Shown piece after piece: positions 47,346 through 59,310 of a stretch of 64,000 nt of DNA; the stretch's first letter is position 1; each line of letters begins with the position of its first letter. A program made the position numbers and the translations under genes. Source of the stretch: Clusia tigrina (Eukaryota; Arthropoda; Insecta; Diptera; Clusiidae); NCBI GenBank assembly GCA_920105625.2, contig OV050033.1, forward strand, positions 54,146,780 to 54,210,779. Direction: 5' to 3'. The notes under the pieces were generated by a model, which was not told the origin of the DNA, did not search any database, and saw nothing but the letters and a program-made list of their open reading frames with translations.

Positions 47346-47790
47346 GAAACTATTAAACCCGTATCCGTTATACTTAAACTATTATACTGGAAATTAACAC
47401 AAATATATTATATTCTATTAAAGCAAATTTTTACTTTTTTTCATCATAAATCCATAAAACTATTATACCAGAAATTAATACATAAATAATATTTCCTATC
47501 AAAGGAAATTTTAATTTTTTTATTCATATAAATCCGTTATACTTAAAACTGTTATACTGGAAATTAACACATAAATAATATATCCTATCAAAACAAATTT
47601 TCACTGCTTATTCATAGAAATCCGTGGACTTAAAACTGTTATACAGGGAATTAAAACACAAACAACATTTCCTATTAAAGCAAATTTGCACTTTTTATTC
47701 ATAGAACTCCGTTATACTTAAAACTGTGGAAATTAACACAAATAATATTTCCTATCACAGAAGATTTGCAATTTTTTTAATCATATAAAT
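47346..47790 (+). repeat. About 100-bp higher-order tandem repeat
   Basis: Four to five units contain AATCCGTTATACTTAAAACT, then GGAAATTAACACA, then ATATTTCCTATCAAA and a TTCAT segment. The TTATACTTAAAACTGTTATAC part shows that it was built from the neighbouring short repeat plus extra sequence. Confidence 0.88.
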
Positions 47791-50100
47791 GGTGTCTTAT
47801 ATACGCATTTCGCTTTATTCTATAAAGACGAGTGTATTACTTTTTAACGACGTGTATTTCTCTTTAAATTATTAAATTTTGTAACTGGGTGTATAATTAA
47901 ATTAACTTGTTGAGTCAGGTACCAAAGTAATGTGTCTTCTGTAGCTGTTGTTGGAATAAAAGCTGAATCCATCGGATACTTTACGTTACTGACGGAATGA
48001 TACGGAACCGCATTATTAATCGAGATGAAGATTTTCCAGGCATTAAAGCATTAAGCATATTCGCCTGCAAGTTGTCTTGGTTAGCATTGACACCATTTCC
48101 TACTGGTCATATAGGAAAACTGATTGACAACAATTTCTTTGCAGTAAATCTGCTGAAATTATCTATTAAAAAGCAGAAGAATTCTATATTAATTTTCAAT
48201 TATTGAAAATTTTCAGTTTAACCTTTTTAATTGCAGGGTTTTGAGAGTGTTGTTGCTCGGCGATTTTTTTTTTGTGATTTCGTAAGTTTGTAATTATGCA
48301 TACCCTAATGGCGCTGATAATGTTATGCACATAATTACCCAAACCATTCGCAACATTATTGCGCGTCGCACAAAAAGCGTCAACAACAACAACAGCAACA
48401 CTAAATAGAAAAAAGACTAGAGTTGGGGGGAGAGGAGGCTGCATATGGCTGATGATACCCCACGTACCCGTGGCAGTAGTACCCACTTAATTGCTGGCAG
48501 TTTTTTCAAAACTTTATTTTAATGTTGCAAACAATTAAAATTCAACAAAGGAACAAAAACAACAACAACAACAACAACAACAGCAGCAGCAGCAGTAACA
48601 GAAACAGCAACCACAACCACAACTATTGCTGCTGCTACTGCTGCCACTGGATACTGCCACAGCAATCAAATTGCCAAAGAGAGTGAAAAACACAGCATGA
48701 AAACTCCTCGAAAGCAACCTAATGACAAAACGACACATCACATGACGATTAAGCGACCAGGGCTGCCAACGTTCAATGCGCATGTATAGCGAGGCAAACT
48801 GACTATCTATTTATCTATGAGGGAGGTGGAGTACATGCGGTGAGGAGGAGCAGCTATGCTGCGACGCGTAGACCGGGGCCAGCGGGGGCAATCGGGGGCT
48901 GGCTCAATGCGGTTAACGTTGACATAAAATTATCGCAACAACACAATTGCCACTCTTGCTTGCTTGCTTGCATGCGTACTCGTGTAATATTAAAAATAAA
49001 TTGTTATGCGATATCCCAAAGAACGCTCAGAATGGCTGCGAGCAAGCGCTCCAAATTGGCAGCAGTGAATTGGAGTTGTCAAATGGCTGTCAGCGTAATA
49101 ACACGTTTGACAATTAAAGTAAATTGCAAGTGTCAAACAAGTCATTGAAGTGCAAGTTGAAAGTACACACACACACACACACACACACAACCACGCAAAG
49201 GCACGCACACAACATACACACACAAACACCCATGCACTCATATGCAAGAAGCACTTTTGTCGTCAACTCCTTTCAGAGAAACAAATGAGGAAGCATATTT
49301 CGCTGGGAATTACTGTGTAAATAATTGAATAGCGACAGTAAATGAAGAAGTTTTCCAATGAGCGTAGATCGAACGGTGTAGCAACAACACCATCAGGAAT
49401 GTTAACAGACTTATGGGCAATGGCGTCACTTTCATTAGTTATTTTTAAGCTACGTTTACACTGTGCCTTATTAAATAAACTTTTCTATCCAGAAATTCGA
49501 AAGATAAAGTAACAAACAGCTGACATAAAGTTAGGGTATAGTGTAAACTCAGTTCTAGTTGCTGCCAACAGTCAAAAGAGAAACGCATGAAACTAACTCA
49601 AGGATTTGCCATAGATAGATAGATAGATAGAAGTGAGGTAAGCCGGAGAACCATTGTAGAAAGAGGTCTCCAAGTACTCAGGCAGTGAAGCTCTAAGCCT
49701 GGAAGTTGTGTGGGAGGGGGTTGTATATAGAGGATTGTGAAAGGGAAGTTACTTCTTCTGTTTTCTTTTCTTTTTTTTGTAAATATCAGCGATTTTTATT
49801 TGCAATCTGTCCTTAGGGGCTCTGAGCTAGTTCTAGAATATATCTTATAATACCCCACAAACTAAATATAATATATAACAGAAACTTCTTTGACTCTTTT
49901 ATGTATCTCAGAAGACTGCCCAGGGATAAGGAATGTGCATTGTCCATTCCCAATTCCCAAGCGCCTCCTCATTCTAGTAAACGCAGGACACACGCTTAGA
50001 AAATTCCCTGTGCCGTCCAGTTCTTCCACCACACAGGAGCCTTAGTTTAGACTCTCGAAACTCTTAGCATAAAACATCCCAGAACAACCATTTCCTGTGT
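47791..50100. other. Gene-poor stretch with simple repeats
   Basis: It includes (CAA)n then (CAG)n at 48558-48596, (CA)n at 49165-49188, and a (GATA)n run with a dispersed-repeat piece at 49612-49720 (GGAGAACCATTG, CTCAGGCAGTGAAGC) related to 26.2 kb. No gene is supported. Confidence 0.5.
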
Positions 50101-50250
50101 AACATTTTCCTGTATAACAATATTATTTTAATATTATAGTGTTAGTTAGGAGTACATCCGTTTCTAGTATAACAGTTTTTAGCATACGATTTTCGAGTAT
50201 ATTAATATCTAGTATACAAGTTTCTATTATAACAGTTTCAAATATTATAG
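50101..50250 (-). repeat. Inverted outlier of the ACTGTTATACTA minisatellite
   Basis: TTTCTAGTATAACAGTTT and TTTCTATTATAACAGTTTC are the reverse complement of the unit filling 46.0-47.3 kb. About six degenerate units are present. Confidence 0.75.
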
Positions 50251-52082
50251 TGCATATGGTCGTCATATGATGGCCTCATGGACTGTGCCCCGCGATTAGT
50301 CCAACCATTGATCGAAGATTTTTCCTTCGTAATGTAAGAAGGCAATCTGGAACACTTTTGTTCGGGCTCTCTAGGAAGCTTTTGGTTGTTTTGCAGGCAA
50401 CTGAATTGCACCATCGGTCCTTGTGAATATTATACGTGGCTATTGATCTAATTAACAGCCCCTGCCAAACTCATATCGATAATTGGCTCTGGTCGCATTG
50501 GAGTACCCACAAATCTAGGTATTTCGTTCCAGTCATACAAAGCCAGAAAAAAAACCTTCAAACAACTTAAAAACTATTTATTTTTATACGTTCGGAAAGT
50601 TTTCGAGTGGCCATACGAGAAATCCGTGCACAGTTTAGTTGGGGTTTATTTATATGTTTTAAAGCGGATGCCAATCCTGTTGGAATTTGTTTTCTGAATG
50701 GGTTTCGGATATGAATTCCAGAATGCATTAATTCTTCATTACAATACTATTTCGAACAGAAGCAGCTCAAATAATAAACAAAAAACATTATAAACTTTCC
50801 AGTAAATATGTTCTGAATGAAAACATTGGTGTTTGAAGATACCTTCTCTATAATATCTTATGTCAAATTAGGCAGGAGAAGTGGATGCAAGCTCGTATAT
50901 CCACATACTAATATACCATGGTTAGGTGACGGAACTTTTGGACACTAGATACGGAATCCACCAACTTCTAAGTGTTCTTTCATGGGAGTGTGTCTCACCT
51001 ACACTTGTATCTTAGTTTTGCTTTAGCTTCTTTGTGATCTTCAGGCTGTTTAACCTCGAAAGGTGGTCTCAAAACAGTTTCCATTGAATTATATTTCCAT
51101 TACTACAAATGTCGATAATTAATTTGAAGATACGCAAAATTAGCTGCAGTAGTTGTTTCGCATTATCTTTACCTTGATGATCTTTAGTACGATAATGGCA
51201 TAGTTTGAAAAGAAATGAGAGATATCTACATTAGTAGCTTACTAAATTTCTTGTACGAACATAACTATGCACTATATGCCTAGTATGCCGCCAAACACAA
51301 ATATTGACTTATTTTTTGGTCCTTTAATGACTGTTCAAAGTTGTGAAATGTGTGAAATATCATGGAAACCAATTTTCAGAAGTAATCATTGTTCTATTTC
51401 GGAAACTAACGTAAGTAAACTAACAATTTCTTTGAGTGTACGGAGGAAATTAAACAAGTTTTTCGAAGTATCTTCTAAAAACCTTACTTAAGAATTTTGG
51501 TTTCAAAAACTTTCATATATATCCTCAAGACATTCAGGGGCACGGAAGTACAGACGGCAGGACATACGGACGAGTGTTCAAAATTATGTTTTTCAGATTC
51601 CTGATCACGCCCAAAATTCTTGAAATCTCCTTGAATACTTTGTGAAATTGTCAGCACTGAAATAAAGATATTAGTCATTCCCACAACAACGTAAAGTCAA
51701 TAATGTAACCTAGTTGGCATTTCCTACTGGGCATGCTAGCAAACACTCACGTACTGTCATGATTCATGCAATATTATGATTTTAAGTAAAATAAAAAGAA
51801 AGGTGTGATATTTTACGATTTCCACAAACAAAATATAAAATATACGAAAGAAACATGTCAGAATTGAAAAGTGGGCTGCAAGCAAAAAAAAAATTTCTTA
51901 AAAACAGTTTTTTCTGTGAATAATATTAAATATTTGTTCAATGTGTTATTTCAGTTCTTTTGCTTGCTGTTCATCTTTAAAAAAAAAACATTAAACCTCG
52001 GAAGTAAATATGTTTCTTCACTGTAAAAAATCAGTTTATTCAAAAGTAAATCTATTATTACTATTATTATTATTATTATTCA
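50251..52082. other. Gene-poor stretch
   Basis: No motif-bearing frame was found; the frame at 51267-51491 is unrecognised. An (ATT)n run at 52057-52081 borders the LINE to the right. Confidence 0.4.
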
Positions 52083-53553
52083 GCTATCACCAGACTAATC
52101 CTTACCTGCGAGGCATCTGTCTGGTGCAAAAAGCTGGAACAAAAAACAGCTCAGAGCAAGATCAATAAAATACAAAGACTGGGCTGTGTATGCACAACGC
52201 GGGCCATGAAGTCAGCTCCGACTGCAAGCCTGGACCTGCCTCCGATTCATTTAATCATCAAGAAAGATGCGCTTCAATTCGCAGCCAAAGTCATGTCAGA
52301 ATATGAACAAGGTTCAGTATGACAATCCTTACAAACGATTAATCTAATCCTAAGTGACTTATGTCACCCTAAGTATAACTTCACACACAACTTCAAAGTC
52401 TCGGGCATATGACAAACTGTTAACTGGGAACCGAATAGACCACCTTATAATGCTCATGTATGGTACACAGACGGCTCAAAAACTGAGGAGAGAGTTGGGG
52501 CTGGGTTAAATGGGTAAAAACCAAGAAGTCACTTATTCACAATCATGGGACGAGAAAAATCTGTTTTTCAGGCTGATAGTCACGCTATAGGTCTCTGCCG
52601 AAGAGAGGAACTAGATAGAGGTACAATAAATAGCCACATCCTTATCCACTCTGACAGCAAAGCAGGACCTCTAGCGCTGAACTGTTTTGTCATAGAGTCA
52701 AAACTGGTTTGGGATTGCCTTCAACAGCTGAAAAGACTAGCAACTAACAAAAGACTCACTTCCTTAACCGAACTAGCTTCCATCAACATTAAGGACATAG
52801 TCAGGTTCATTTCGGAATCACTGTGGTTCTCAAAAGTCTAGACGGGGGAGTCGCGTCGTCTTATTGTGGTACCACAACGAGCCATTGTATGTGCTTAAGT
52901 GTGCTTTTTTGCGACAAAGGGTGCCATTCCTACCTACCTACCTACCTAACAACAGAGTGGATCTGGGTGCCAGACCAAATTGGGCATATAGGGAATGAAG
53001 AGGCAGATGGACTCGCTAGGAAAGTGGCAGCCAGAATATTTATTGGACCGGAACAATTCTGTGGTTTTCCATGGAGTTCCAAGAAGTATCACTTAAATCA
53101 ATGGCTAGAGGTAAACTCACATCAGTATTGGATGGAAACAAAAGAAGAGAGAGGATGGAAACAGAAATCTTCATTCTAAAAAAATCCCGAGAAAAATCTA
53201 CAGAAATTCTAGGTTTAACGAGAACAGGTACTCGCATTGTCTCAGGCTTTCTAACTGGGCATTGTGGGGTAAAAAAGCACCGATATAACATGAAGGTAAG
53301 CCCAAATGACTATCGTAGGTTATGTAACGAAGGACACATCTGAACATTTTTTGTGCCAATGTAACTGTCTAATCTGGACCAGACTTCGTTACTTAGGAAC
53401 CCATTACCTAGAAGCGCCAGAAATTGCGGACAAATCTCCTAAGAAGATATCAGAATTCCTAATGAAGTAACTACAGAGTTTGTCACAATAGGTCCAAAGG
53501 TGCCCGCATTGACTAGGTGAGTCGCTCCCGCTCTCAAGCAATCTAATCCTATC
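52083..53553 (+). mobile_element. Non-LTR retrotransposon fragment: RT end and RNase H
   Basis: Plus-strand pieces read ILTCEASVWCKKLEQKTAQS, LNKIQR-like KINKIQRLGCVCTTRAMKSA (post-RT region), then an RNase H domain: WYTDGSKTEERVGAG (about 52460-52500), HSDSKAGPLALN (52650) and WVPDQIGHIGNEEADGLARK (52965-53025). The C-terminal TGHCGVKKHRYNM, the HFLCQCN Cys block and ISEFLMK follow. This order (RT, RNase H, Cys/His tail) fits I/R1/LOA-type LINEs. Several frameshifts are present, the 5' part is missing, and another LINE end is nested inside (52751-52945). Confidence 0.85.
52751..52945 (+). mobile_element. Nested LINE 3' end inside the RNase H region of another LINE
   Basis: The host RNase H reading (VWDCLQQLKRLATNK) is cut, and SLTELASINIKDIVRFISES with a stop follows, which is the extreme C-terminus of another LINE ORF2. 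The 3' UTR phrases GTGGTACCACAACGAGCC and GCTTAAGTGTGC and a (CTAC)n tail (CTACCTACCTACCTA) come next. The host reading then resumes with WIWVPDQIGHIGNEEAD. CTAACAA flanks the insert (52744-52750 and 52946-52952). Confidence 0.8.
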
Positions 53554-53554
53554 T

Positions 53555-53555
53555 A

Positions 53556-53592
<37 letters not shown>

Positions 53593-53790
53593 CTATTATT
53601 ATACCTTTCTCCATAATTAATTATGTCTGCAAGGGGTTTGAAGGAATGAGTACTAGCAACTAAGGCCTTCGACTTGAAGAGAAAAAGCTACAGACAGTAG
53701 GATTTTTGAGAACATGCTTGGGGCTGGAATGGAAAGAAGCATTTTTGAGACCATGCCCATCAGTAATTCTACAATGAGAGTTTTTAGAAC
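53555..53790 (-). mobile_element. Second copy of the SINE, 5'-truncated
   Basis: CCATAATTAATTATGTCTGC, AAGGGGTTTG, GGAATGAGTACTAGCAACTA and TTTTTGAGACCATGCCC match the body of the SINE at 40.65 kb in the same order. On the minus strand it ends in an (AAT)n tail (53555-53590). The tRNA-like head is missing or unrecognisable. Confidence 0.75.
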
Positions 53791-54054
53791 TCATTTTAAA
53801 TGGGTTTTTCGGAATCAATATTTTTATTATGTATAATAAAATATATTCTATGAGCCTTTAAATTATTATTCAGACAAAAAATATAAGGAAAATATAGACT
53901 ATCCCACATGAACAGGGGTTCCTTTGACTCTAAATAGGCTTTACTAGTTTTTATTATTTTTAAACTTTATTACTTTACTTAAGTCCCTTTTTCCTTCAAA
54001 TAGTGAACAGAATTATAAAAATATTTAAAACAATTTTGTCTTTTCTTTTTACAG

Positions 54055-54123
54055 ATCCAATCCGCGCTTCCACTGCTGTCATCATTGGATCATAGCCCAG
54101 AAGACACTTTGTATTTGTTTAAG
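54055..54123 (+). CDS. Orphan candidate coding exon (69 nt)
   Basis: A long pyrimidine tract (TTTTGTCTTTTCTTTTTACAG) precedes 54055, and AAG then GTGAGC follows 54123. The 69 nt are open in two frames. The phase-0 reading starts IQSALPLLSSLDHSPEDT and ends YLFK; the next frame is also open, with many His and Cys residues. The segment is far less AT-rich than its surroundings and contains no repeat. If real, it is an internal exon of a plus-strand gene whose other exons lie outside the window or were not recognised. I do not recognise the protein. Confidence 0.5.
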
Positions 54124-54574
54124 GTGAGCAATTTGTTAACAATTAAACAATTCACATTTCTCCTCTTAGACTAAGAGGTTTATTCATTTATATCAAACAT
54201 ACTTGCAAAGATTAATTAGCTGAGGGTTTATTTTTAGAACAATTGATTGTCGGGGTATTTTATGGTATCTCTTGTCGGCGTTATTAATGCTAATATATTT
54301 TTATATGAAATAGTTTAAATTTAATTGCTGAATGGGCTTAAATATTTAGTTGAATGATTGGTAAAATGCATGAAAGTGATTTTAACAAAAACTTTAAACA
54401 AACTGTTCTCGTATGCATTTAATCGCGAGTACACAAAAGTAATTAACATGATTTATGGGTTTTCTTATCAGGGCCTTTAAACTGGTTTGCTATTTTCTGC
54501 TGAATAAAATGAGTTTGGTAAATACGGTTAAGTAAATTAAAAGATATATGCAATTAAACTTAAATGTACAATTA

Positions 54575-55910
54575 AATGTTCTTCTTCTTTGATGGCGCTA
54601 CAGCCGTTGATCGCTGTTGGCCGCTTCAATAAAGCTTCGCTAGTCGCTTTTGCTATATGCGAGCTGGCGCCAGTTGGCAAGCCCAAGCTCGGACAGGTTC
54701 CCCAGCAGCCTGTCTTTTCAGCGGAGATTAGGTCGTCCTCTTCTGTGCGTTCCCCCATCGTTTGTCGAAGAATACACCCTATTTACCGGGTCATCCTCAT
54801 CTATTCACTCAACATGATCAAGCCCGCGGTGTCGCTCGATTTTTAAGGGCTTGGCTATGTTAGTGTCGGCGTACAGCTCATACAGCTTATCGTTCCATTT
54901 TCTCCGATATACATTGTTCACGCTTATTGTACCACAGATCTTGCGACGTATCTTGCTCTCGAGTGCTCCCAACAGCCTCTCCTCATTGGTGTTCATTGTC
55001 CACGTCTCACCGCCATTCATTAAGACGGGAAATATGAGGGACCTATAGTGCGTTATTTTCGTTCGTCGAGAGAGATCTTTGCTTCTCAATTTCCTAATGA
55101 GCCCATAAAGAGTTATTCTTCACTTGATCTCGAGGTTGATATTATTGTTGGTTAGATACACACAATCCTTGACGACTTCGCATGTAGAATTGTCAACAGA
55201 AACATTTTGTCCTAGAATGACACAAGGTATTTCGTTTTGTCCTCATTCACCACTAGACCCACTCGACGGGACTCCTTTTCCAGGCTGGAGATTGCTGCAC
55301 TAACTGCTCGCCCGTTACGACCAATGATGATAATATCATCAGCGTATGCTAACAGCATGACACTCTTGTAAAAGATGGTGCTAGAGATGGCTATGTTTGT
55401 ATCTCGAATTGTCGAATTGTCTACAACATAATATTGAACAAGTCGCATGATAGGGAGCCACCCTGCATAAAACCTCGTTTGCGGAGAGGTCTGTTCCAAT
55501 GTTCACTGAGCTGGTGGTGTCGGTCAGTGTCATTTTGCAAAGTCGACGGAGCCTTGCAGGGATACCAAACCCTGACATTGCGGCATAAAGGTGATCCCTA
55601 ATAGTGCAATCGAAAGCGGCTTTATAATCGGCGAATAAGTGGTGGGTGTCGATTTGGTTTTGTCGAGTCCTTTCCAGGATTTTGCGTAGTATGAATATCT
55701 GGTGAATGGTGGACCTATCAGGCCTGAAGCCACAGTGATAAGGTCAAACAGCTCGTTGATGATGGGTTTGAATTTTTCACACAATACGCTCGATAGGGCC
55801 TTATGCTCTATATTCAAAAGGCTTATCCCATGGTAATTGGCGAATTTGTGGGATCGGATTTCTTGTGGATTGGGCAGAGTACGCTGAGGTTCCAATCACA
55901 GGACATGCTT
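54575..55910 (-). mobile_element. Non-LTR retrotransposon RT fragment, degraded
   Basis: The minus strand reads, in order and over several frames: FANYHGISLLNIEHKALSSV (55850-55790), SGFGIPARLRRLCKMTLTDT (55575-55520), LLAYADDIIIIGRNG with the YADD catalytic pair (about 55355-55310), VGLVVNEDKTKYL, and the post-RT piece LIFPVLMNGGETWTM...NVYRRKWNDKLYELY (55045-54870). The 3' UTR runs to about 54575 with GATGGCGCTACAGCCG on plus. Both 5' truncation and frameshifts make it inactive. Confidence 0.88.
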
Positions 55911-57535
55911 ACAAACAAACAAAATAATATATATTTTTTTATTTATATTTATTTGTATTAATAATTATTTAAATTATAATTTGCATTTTTTTGTATTTAT
56001 TTAGTAAATTAATTGTAATTCTTTTATTACAAAAAAAAGGAATACAAAATTTATTTTGTGTTATTTATTAATAACTGTGTCAATAATTATGAATTGTAAT
56101 TTTTTTATAAAAAAAAATTATATAAATTTATTTTTTTATTTATATCTTTTTTATTTGTCTCAGTAGTTTTTTTAAACTATAAATTAAATGTTTCGTATCA
56201 GATTTTGTATTCCATAGATATTTTTAAATTAATTTATAATTTTCAAAAATATTTTTTTATTTATTAAAATCATTTACTTTTCATTTGATTTATTTTCTGC
56301 ATTACATTACATAAAATATATTTTTTTAAATCTTTATAGTTTTATATATTCACATTTTTTCCAATTTGTTTATATTTGGAAAATGTTTTTCAATTAAAAA
56401 AATATTTGTTAAAATTGTTTTTCTCTTTTCTGTATAAATTTTAATTTAAGAAACTTTTAATTTTTAATTTTATTTTTATTCTTATTTTATATACTATATT
56501 TATTTTTTTGTAACTTTTTGTATATTTTTAAATTTTAAAAATATGTAATAAAATTGTTTTTATTTTTTTATGTATAAATTATAATTTTGACTTTTTTATT
56601 TTTTATTTGTGTTTTTATTTATATTTTATATTTATTTATTTACTTACTAATTTCTTAAAATTATTTTTCTTTTTTTTTGTATAAATTATAATTTAAGAGT
56701 TTTTTAATTTTTGTTCTGTTTAAATTAGAATTGAAGAAAGTTTGAAGGTTTTTAATAATTGTTTAATAATAATAATATAATAAAATAATAATTGTTTTTT
56801 ATTTTTTATTTTTGTTTTTATTATTAAATAATTTATATTTTATTCATAATCTATTCAATGTTTTCAAATTAATTAAAAATTATGAACTAATATTTTCTAA
56901 ATTTTCTATTCTTTATAAATTATAATTTAAGAAATTTATAATGTTTTTAAAATTTTTATCCATATTTTTTCCATATCAATAATTTTTATTTTATTTTTAT
57001 GGTTTCAAATTATTTTAAAATTATTTAAAACGAATAATATTTTATAATGTTTATTTTCTATATATTTAAAAACGTTTATATAAAATGTTTTAAAAAATTA
57101 TATAATATATTAAACAAAATTTGAAAAATTTTTTTTTAAAATTTAATAATTTTTGTTTGAAAGGGGTAAAAAAAATTAAATATATATATTGATAGTTTGA
57201 ATTATTCATATTTTATATACATCTGGATTATATATAGTTTTAATTATTCGTAAAATATTAATTTAAAAAAAATTCCTTCGCAATTATTTGAAAGCATATT
57301 TGTGTTTTTAGTTTGTTTGTTAAATCTGTTTTTTTAATAGTTTTTGTAGTAATTATGTTTGTTTTACTACTTAATTTGTTTATTTTGCATGTTATAAGTC
57401 TTTAATTTATTTAGTTTTCCATTTAACTTTTTTAAATTTATTTTATTTTGTTTTCTCTTTATTTAATATTATGTTTATTTATTTGTTTTTATAAGTTTTT
57501 GTTATTTTTTTGTATTCTTTCATTAAGGTAGACCT
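55911..57535. repeat. Extremely AT-rich low-complexity block
   Basis: About 1.6 kb of TTTTTATTTAT-type text with hardly any G or C, and no regular period. No frames of interest are present. Confidence 0.9.
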
Positions 57536-57762
57536 CTAACCGCCCTACAGCTGGCCGTGTGTGCGTGTCGCTGTGGCCATACAATTTAAGCCTTCACATA
57601 TGAGTCGAGCGCGACGATAACGCAGCAAAGGCAAATGTGGCAGCCAGCAGAAAAAGCTCTGCTTCTTTATTTAATGAAATGTTTAAAATTAGGCGACAGT
57701 CGAGCTTTTTTATTGTAAAATGCGCTCCAAAAATCCACGCAACAAAAAGAGCATTGCGGCGC

Positions 57763-57799
57763 GTATCTCTGAAGCAGTCCGAGTATACGCCAGAGATAC
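57763..57799. repeat. 9-bp inverted repeat
   Basis: GTATCTCTG (57763-57771) and CAGAGATAC (57791-57799) are exact complements, separated by 19 nt. Confidence 0.8.
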
Positions 57800-58080
57800 A
57801 GCACTGCACACAACATGTGTTTCGTCATCAGCTTTTGGGGCGAGTGAAATCGGACTGACTCGGACGTTGATAAAAATGTTAGATTTTGGAAAGATCCAAT
57901 AAAAATTTGATCTATATTGAGGCATATTTTTTTAAAAGTTCCGTACAATTTTTTTGTATTTTTTAAAATTTTTGAAATATTTTTTATGTAAATTTTATGT
58001 TGTTTTCTTCTATTTCCAAAATCGTATCAAAATCCGCCATTAATCGAATTGCTTTGTACATGCATAGATCCGTCTTGCAC

Positions 58081-58095
58081 GTATCTATGAGATAC
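58081..58095. repeat. GTATCT-ATG-AGATAC hairpin
   Basis: Perfect 6-bp arms with a 3-nt loop. The arms share GTATCT/AGATAC with the repeat at 57763 and the hairpin at 58850. Confidence 0.8.
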
Positions 58096-58179
58096 TATAT
58101 GGAGCACGCAAAATCTCACAGTTGTTGGCTGGCTCCTCTTCGTACGAAAATGCCGGTTCTTTTGTGCTACCTTTTTTCT

Positions 58180-58215
58180 CTCTGGCATAGCGAACGTTTG
58201 TGTTTCATGCCAGAG
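58180..58215. repeat. 9-bp inverted repeat CTCTGGCAT / ATGCCAGAG
   Basis: 58180-58188 and 58207-58215 are exact complements around 18 nt. Confidence 0.8.
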
Positions 58216-58849
58216 TGAGTCAAACAATTTGCAGAGCCACAACACAGCGTTGCCAACTGCCACCAAATGGCAGACAATTTTGCTCTTGCCCAGTGGTGGC
58301 GCTCTTTACCTGAGTGCTCTTACAACTTGTGGCCGTGGCTGTGTCGGTGCGTGTCTGTGTGCCTTGGGTTGGCTCTCAGCCACGATTTACACAATTCACA
58401 ACAATTCACATTCGGTTCGGTGTCGACGTTTATTGCCGTTGTCAATCCAACATTGCAGCGCACTTTTAGTTCGAGTTTGCATTTCGTTTGGTACGGATGG
58501 GAGGCAGTTTGCGTGTCGCGGGTACGCGACTTAGTTTCAAAAATACTACAAATATTTAAAATTATTTACAATTTAATAAAAATCAAGTTTAAGTCTGCAT
58601 TACAGTGTTCTCAAAAAGTAATTTCTGCAAATTGAGTGCGTAAATTTCTCGTTGAATTCATTTCAAAACCGCACCAAGTGACGAAAAATATCTCAACAAA
58701 TTTCTTTTTCTTTATTGTCGTTGTCGTTGTGTCGTCTCTTCATTTATTTGATTTGATTTTTTTTTATATATTATTTCTTTATTTATCTTCATTTCGTTTT
58801 CGCTACGTTTCATTTCGTTACGGAATTTCGCTCATTTGTTTTGTGTGGC

Positions 58850-58864
58850 GTATCTGTGAGATAC
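58850..58864. repeat. GTATCT-GTG-AGATAC hairpin
   Basis: Perfect 6-bp arms with a 3-nt loop. It differs from the one at 58081 at a single loop position. Confidence 0.8.
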
Positions 58865-59310
58865 AATTCGTTCGTGTACGCTTCGGCATTATTCGCATAT
58901 GAAGTCAAAGCCAGTCGTCGTGCGTGTTCGTGCGCGCTCACTGACTGTTTCGACTCCCACTCTCTTGGACTTTGGCGTTACGCTCGCTGAGTCGCGTTGC
59001 AGTGGCGTATTGTGCTGTGTGCGTGCCAGCGTGTGTGTGTGTTTCATCACTCCATTCGTTTCGCTGAAAAAAACATTTGTTGTTTTTTTCTGATATGAAC
59101 ATTTTTTTTGTACTTTTTCAGTTTGTTTGGCGGTAGTACAACAAAAACAATGAACGCGTTGTTTTGTCTCTCTGCCACTCTCTCTCGTACAATCACACAC
59201 ACACCCGTACTAATTCACGTACTCATGCATGTGCTGCTGCTTTATTTTAATTATTTTGCCACTTACATTAATAAAATATATTTTTTAACGCAGTTTTCGC
59301 TGACTTAGTG

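Larger units (their letters stand above)
57536..59310. promoter_or_regulatory. Non-repetitive island with clustered small hairpins; possible promoter or leader
   Basis: After 1.6 kb of AT-only DNA the composition becomes mixed, with CpG-containing words (GCGCGTATCTC, GGTGTCGACG, GCGGGTACGCGAC). The island holds short inverted repeats at 57763-57799, 58081-58095, 58180-58215 and 58850-58864. All frames are short and overlap antisense frames, so coding is unsupported. A promoter, an untranslated first exon or a boundary element would fit; I cannot choose between them, and I see no clear TATA box or initiator. Confidence 0.3.

Noticed and set aside
49740..50060. Possible LINE ORF end (words such as GGACACACGCTTAGAAAATT)
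   Set aside because: No reading frame with the Cys/His tail could be followed on either strand.
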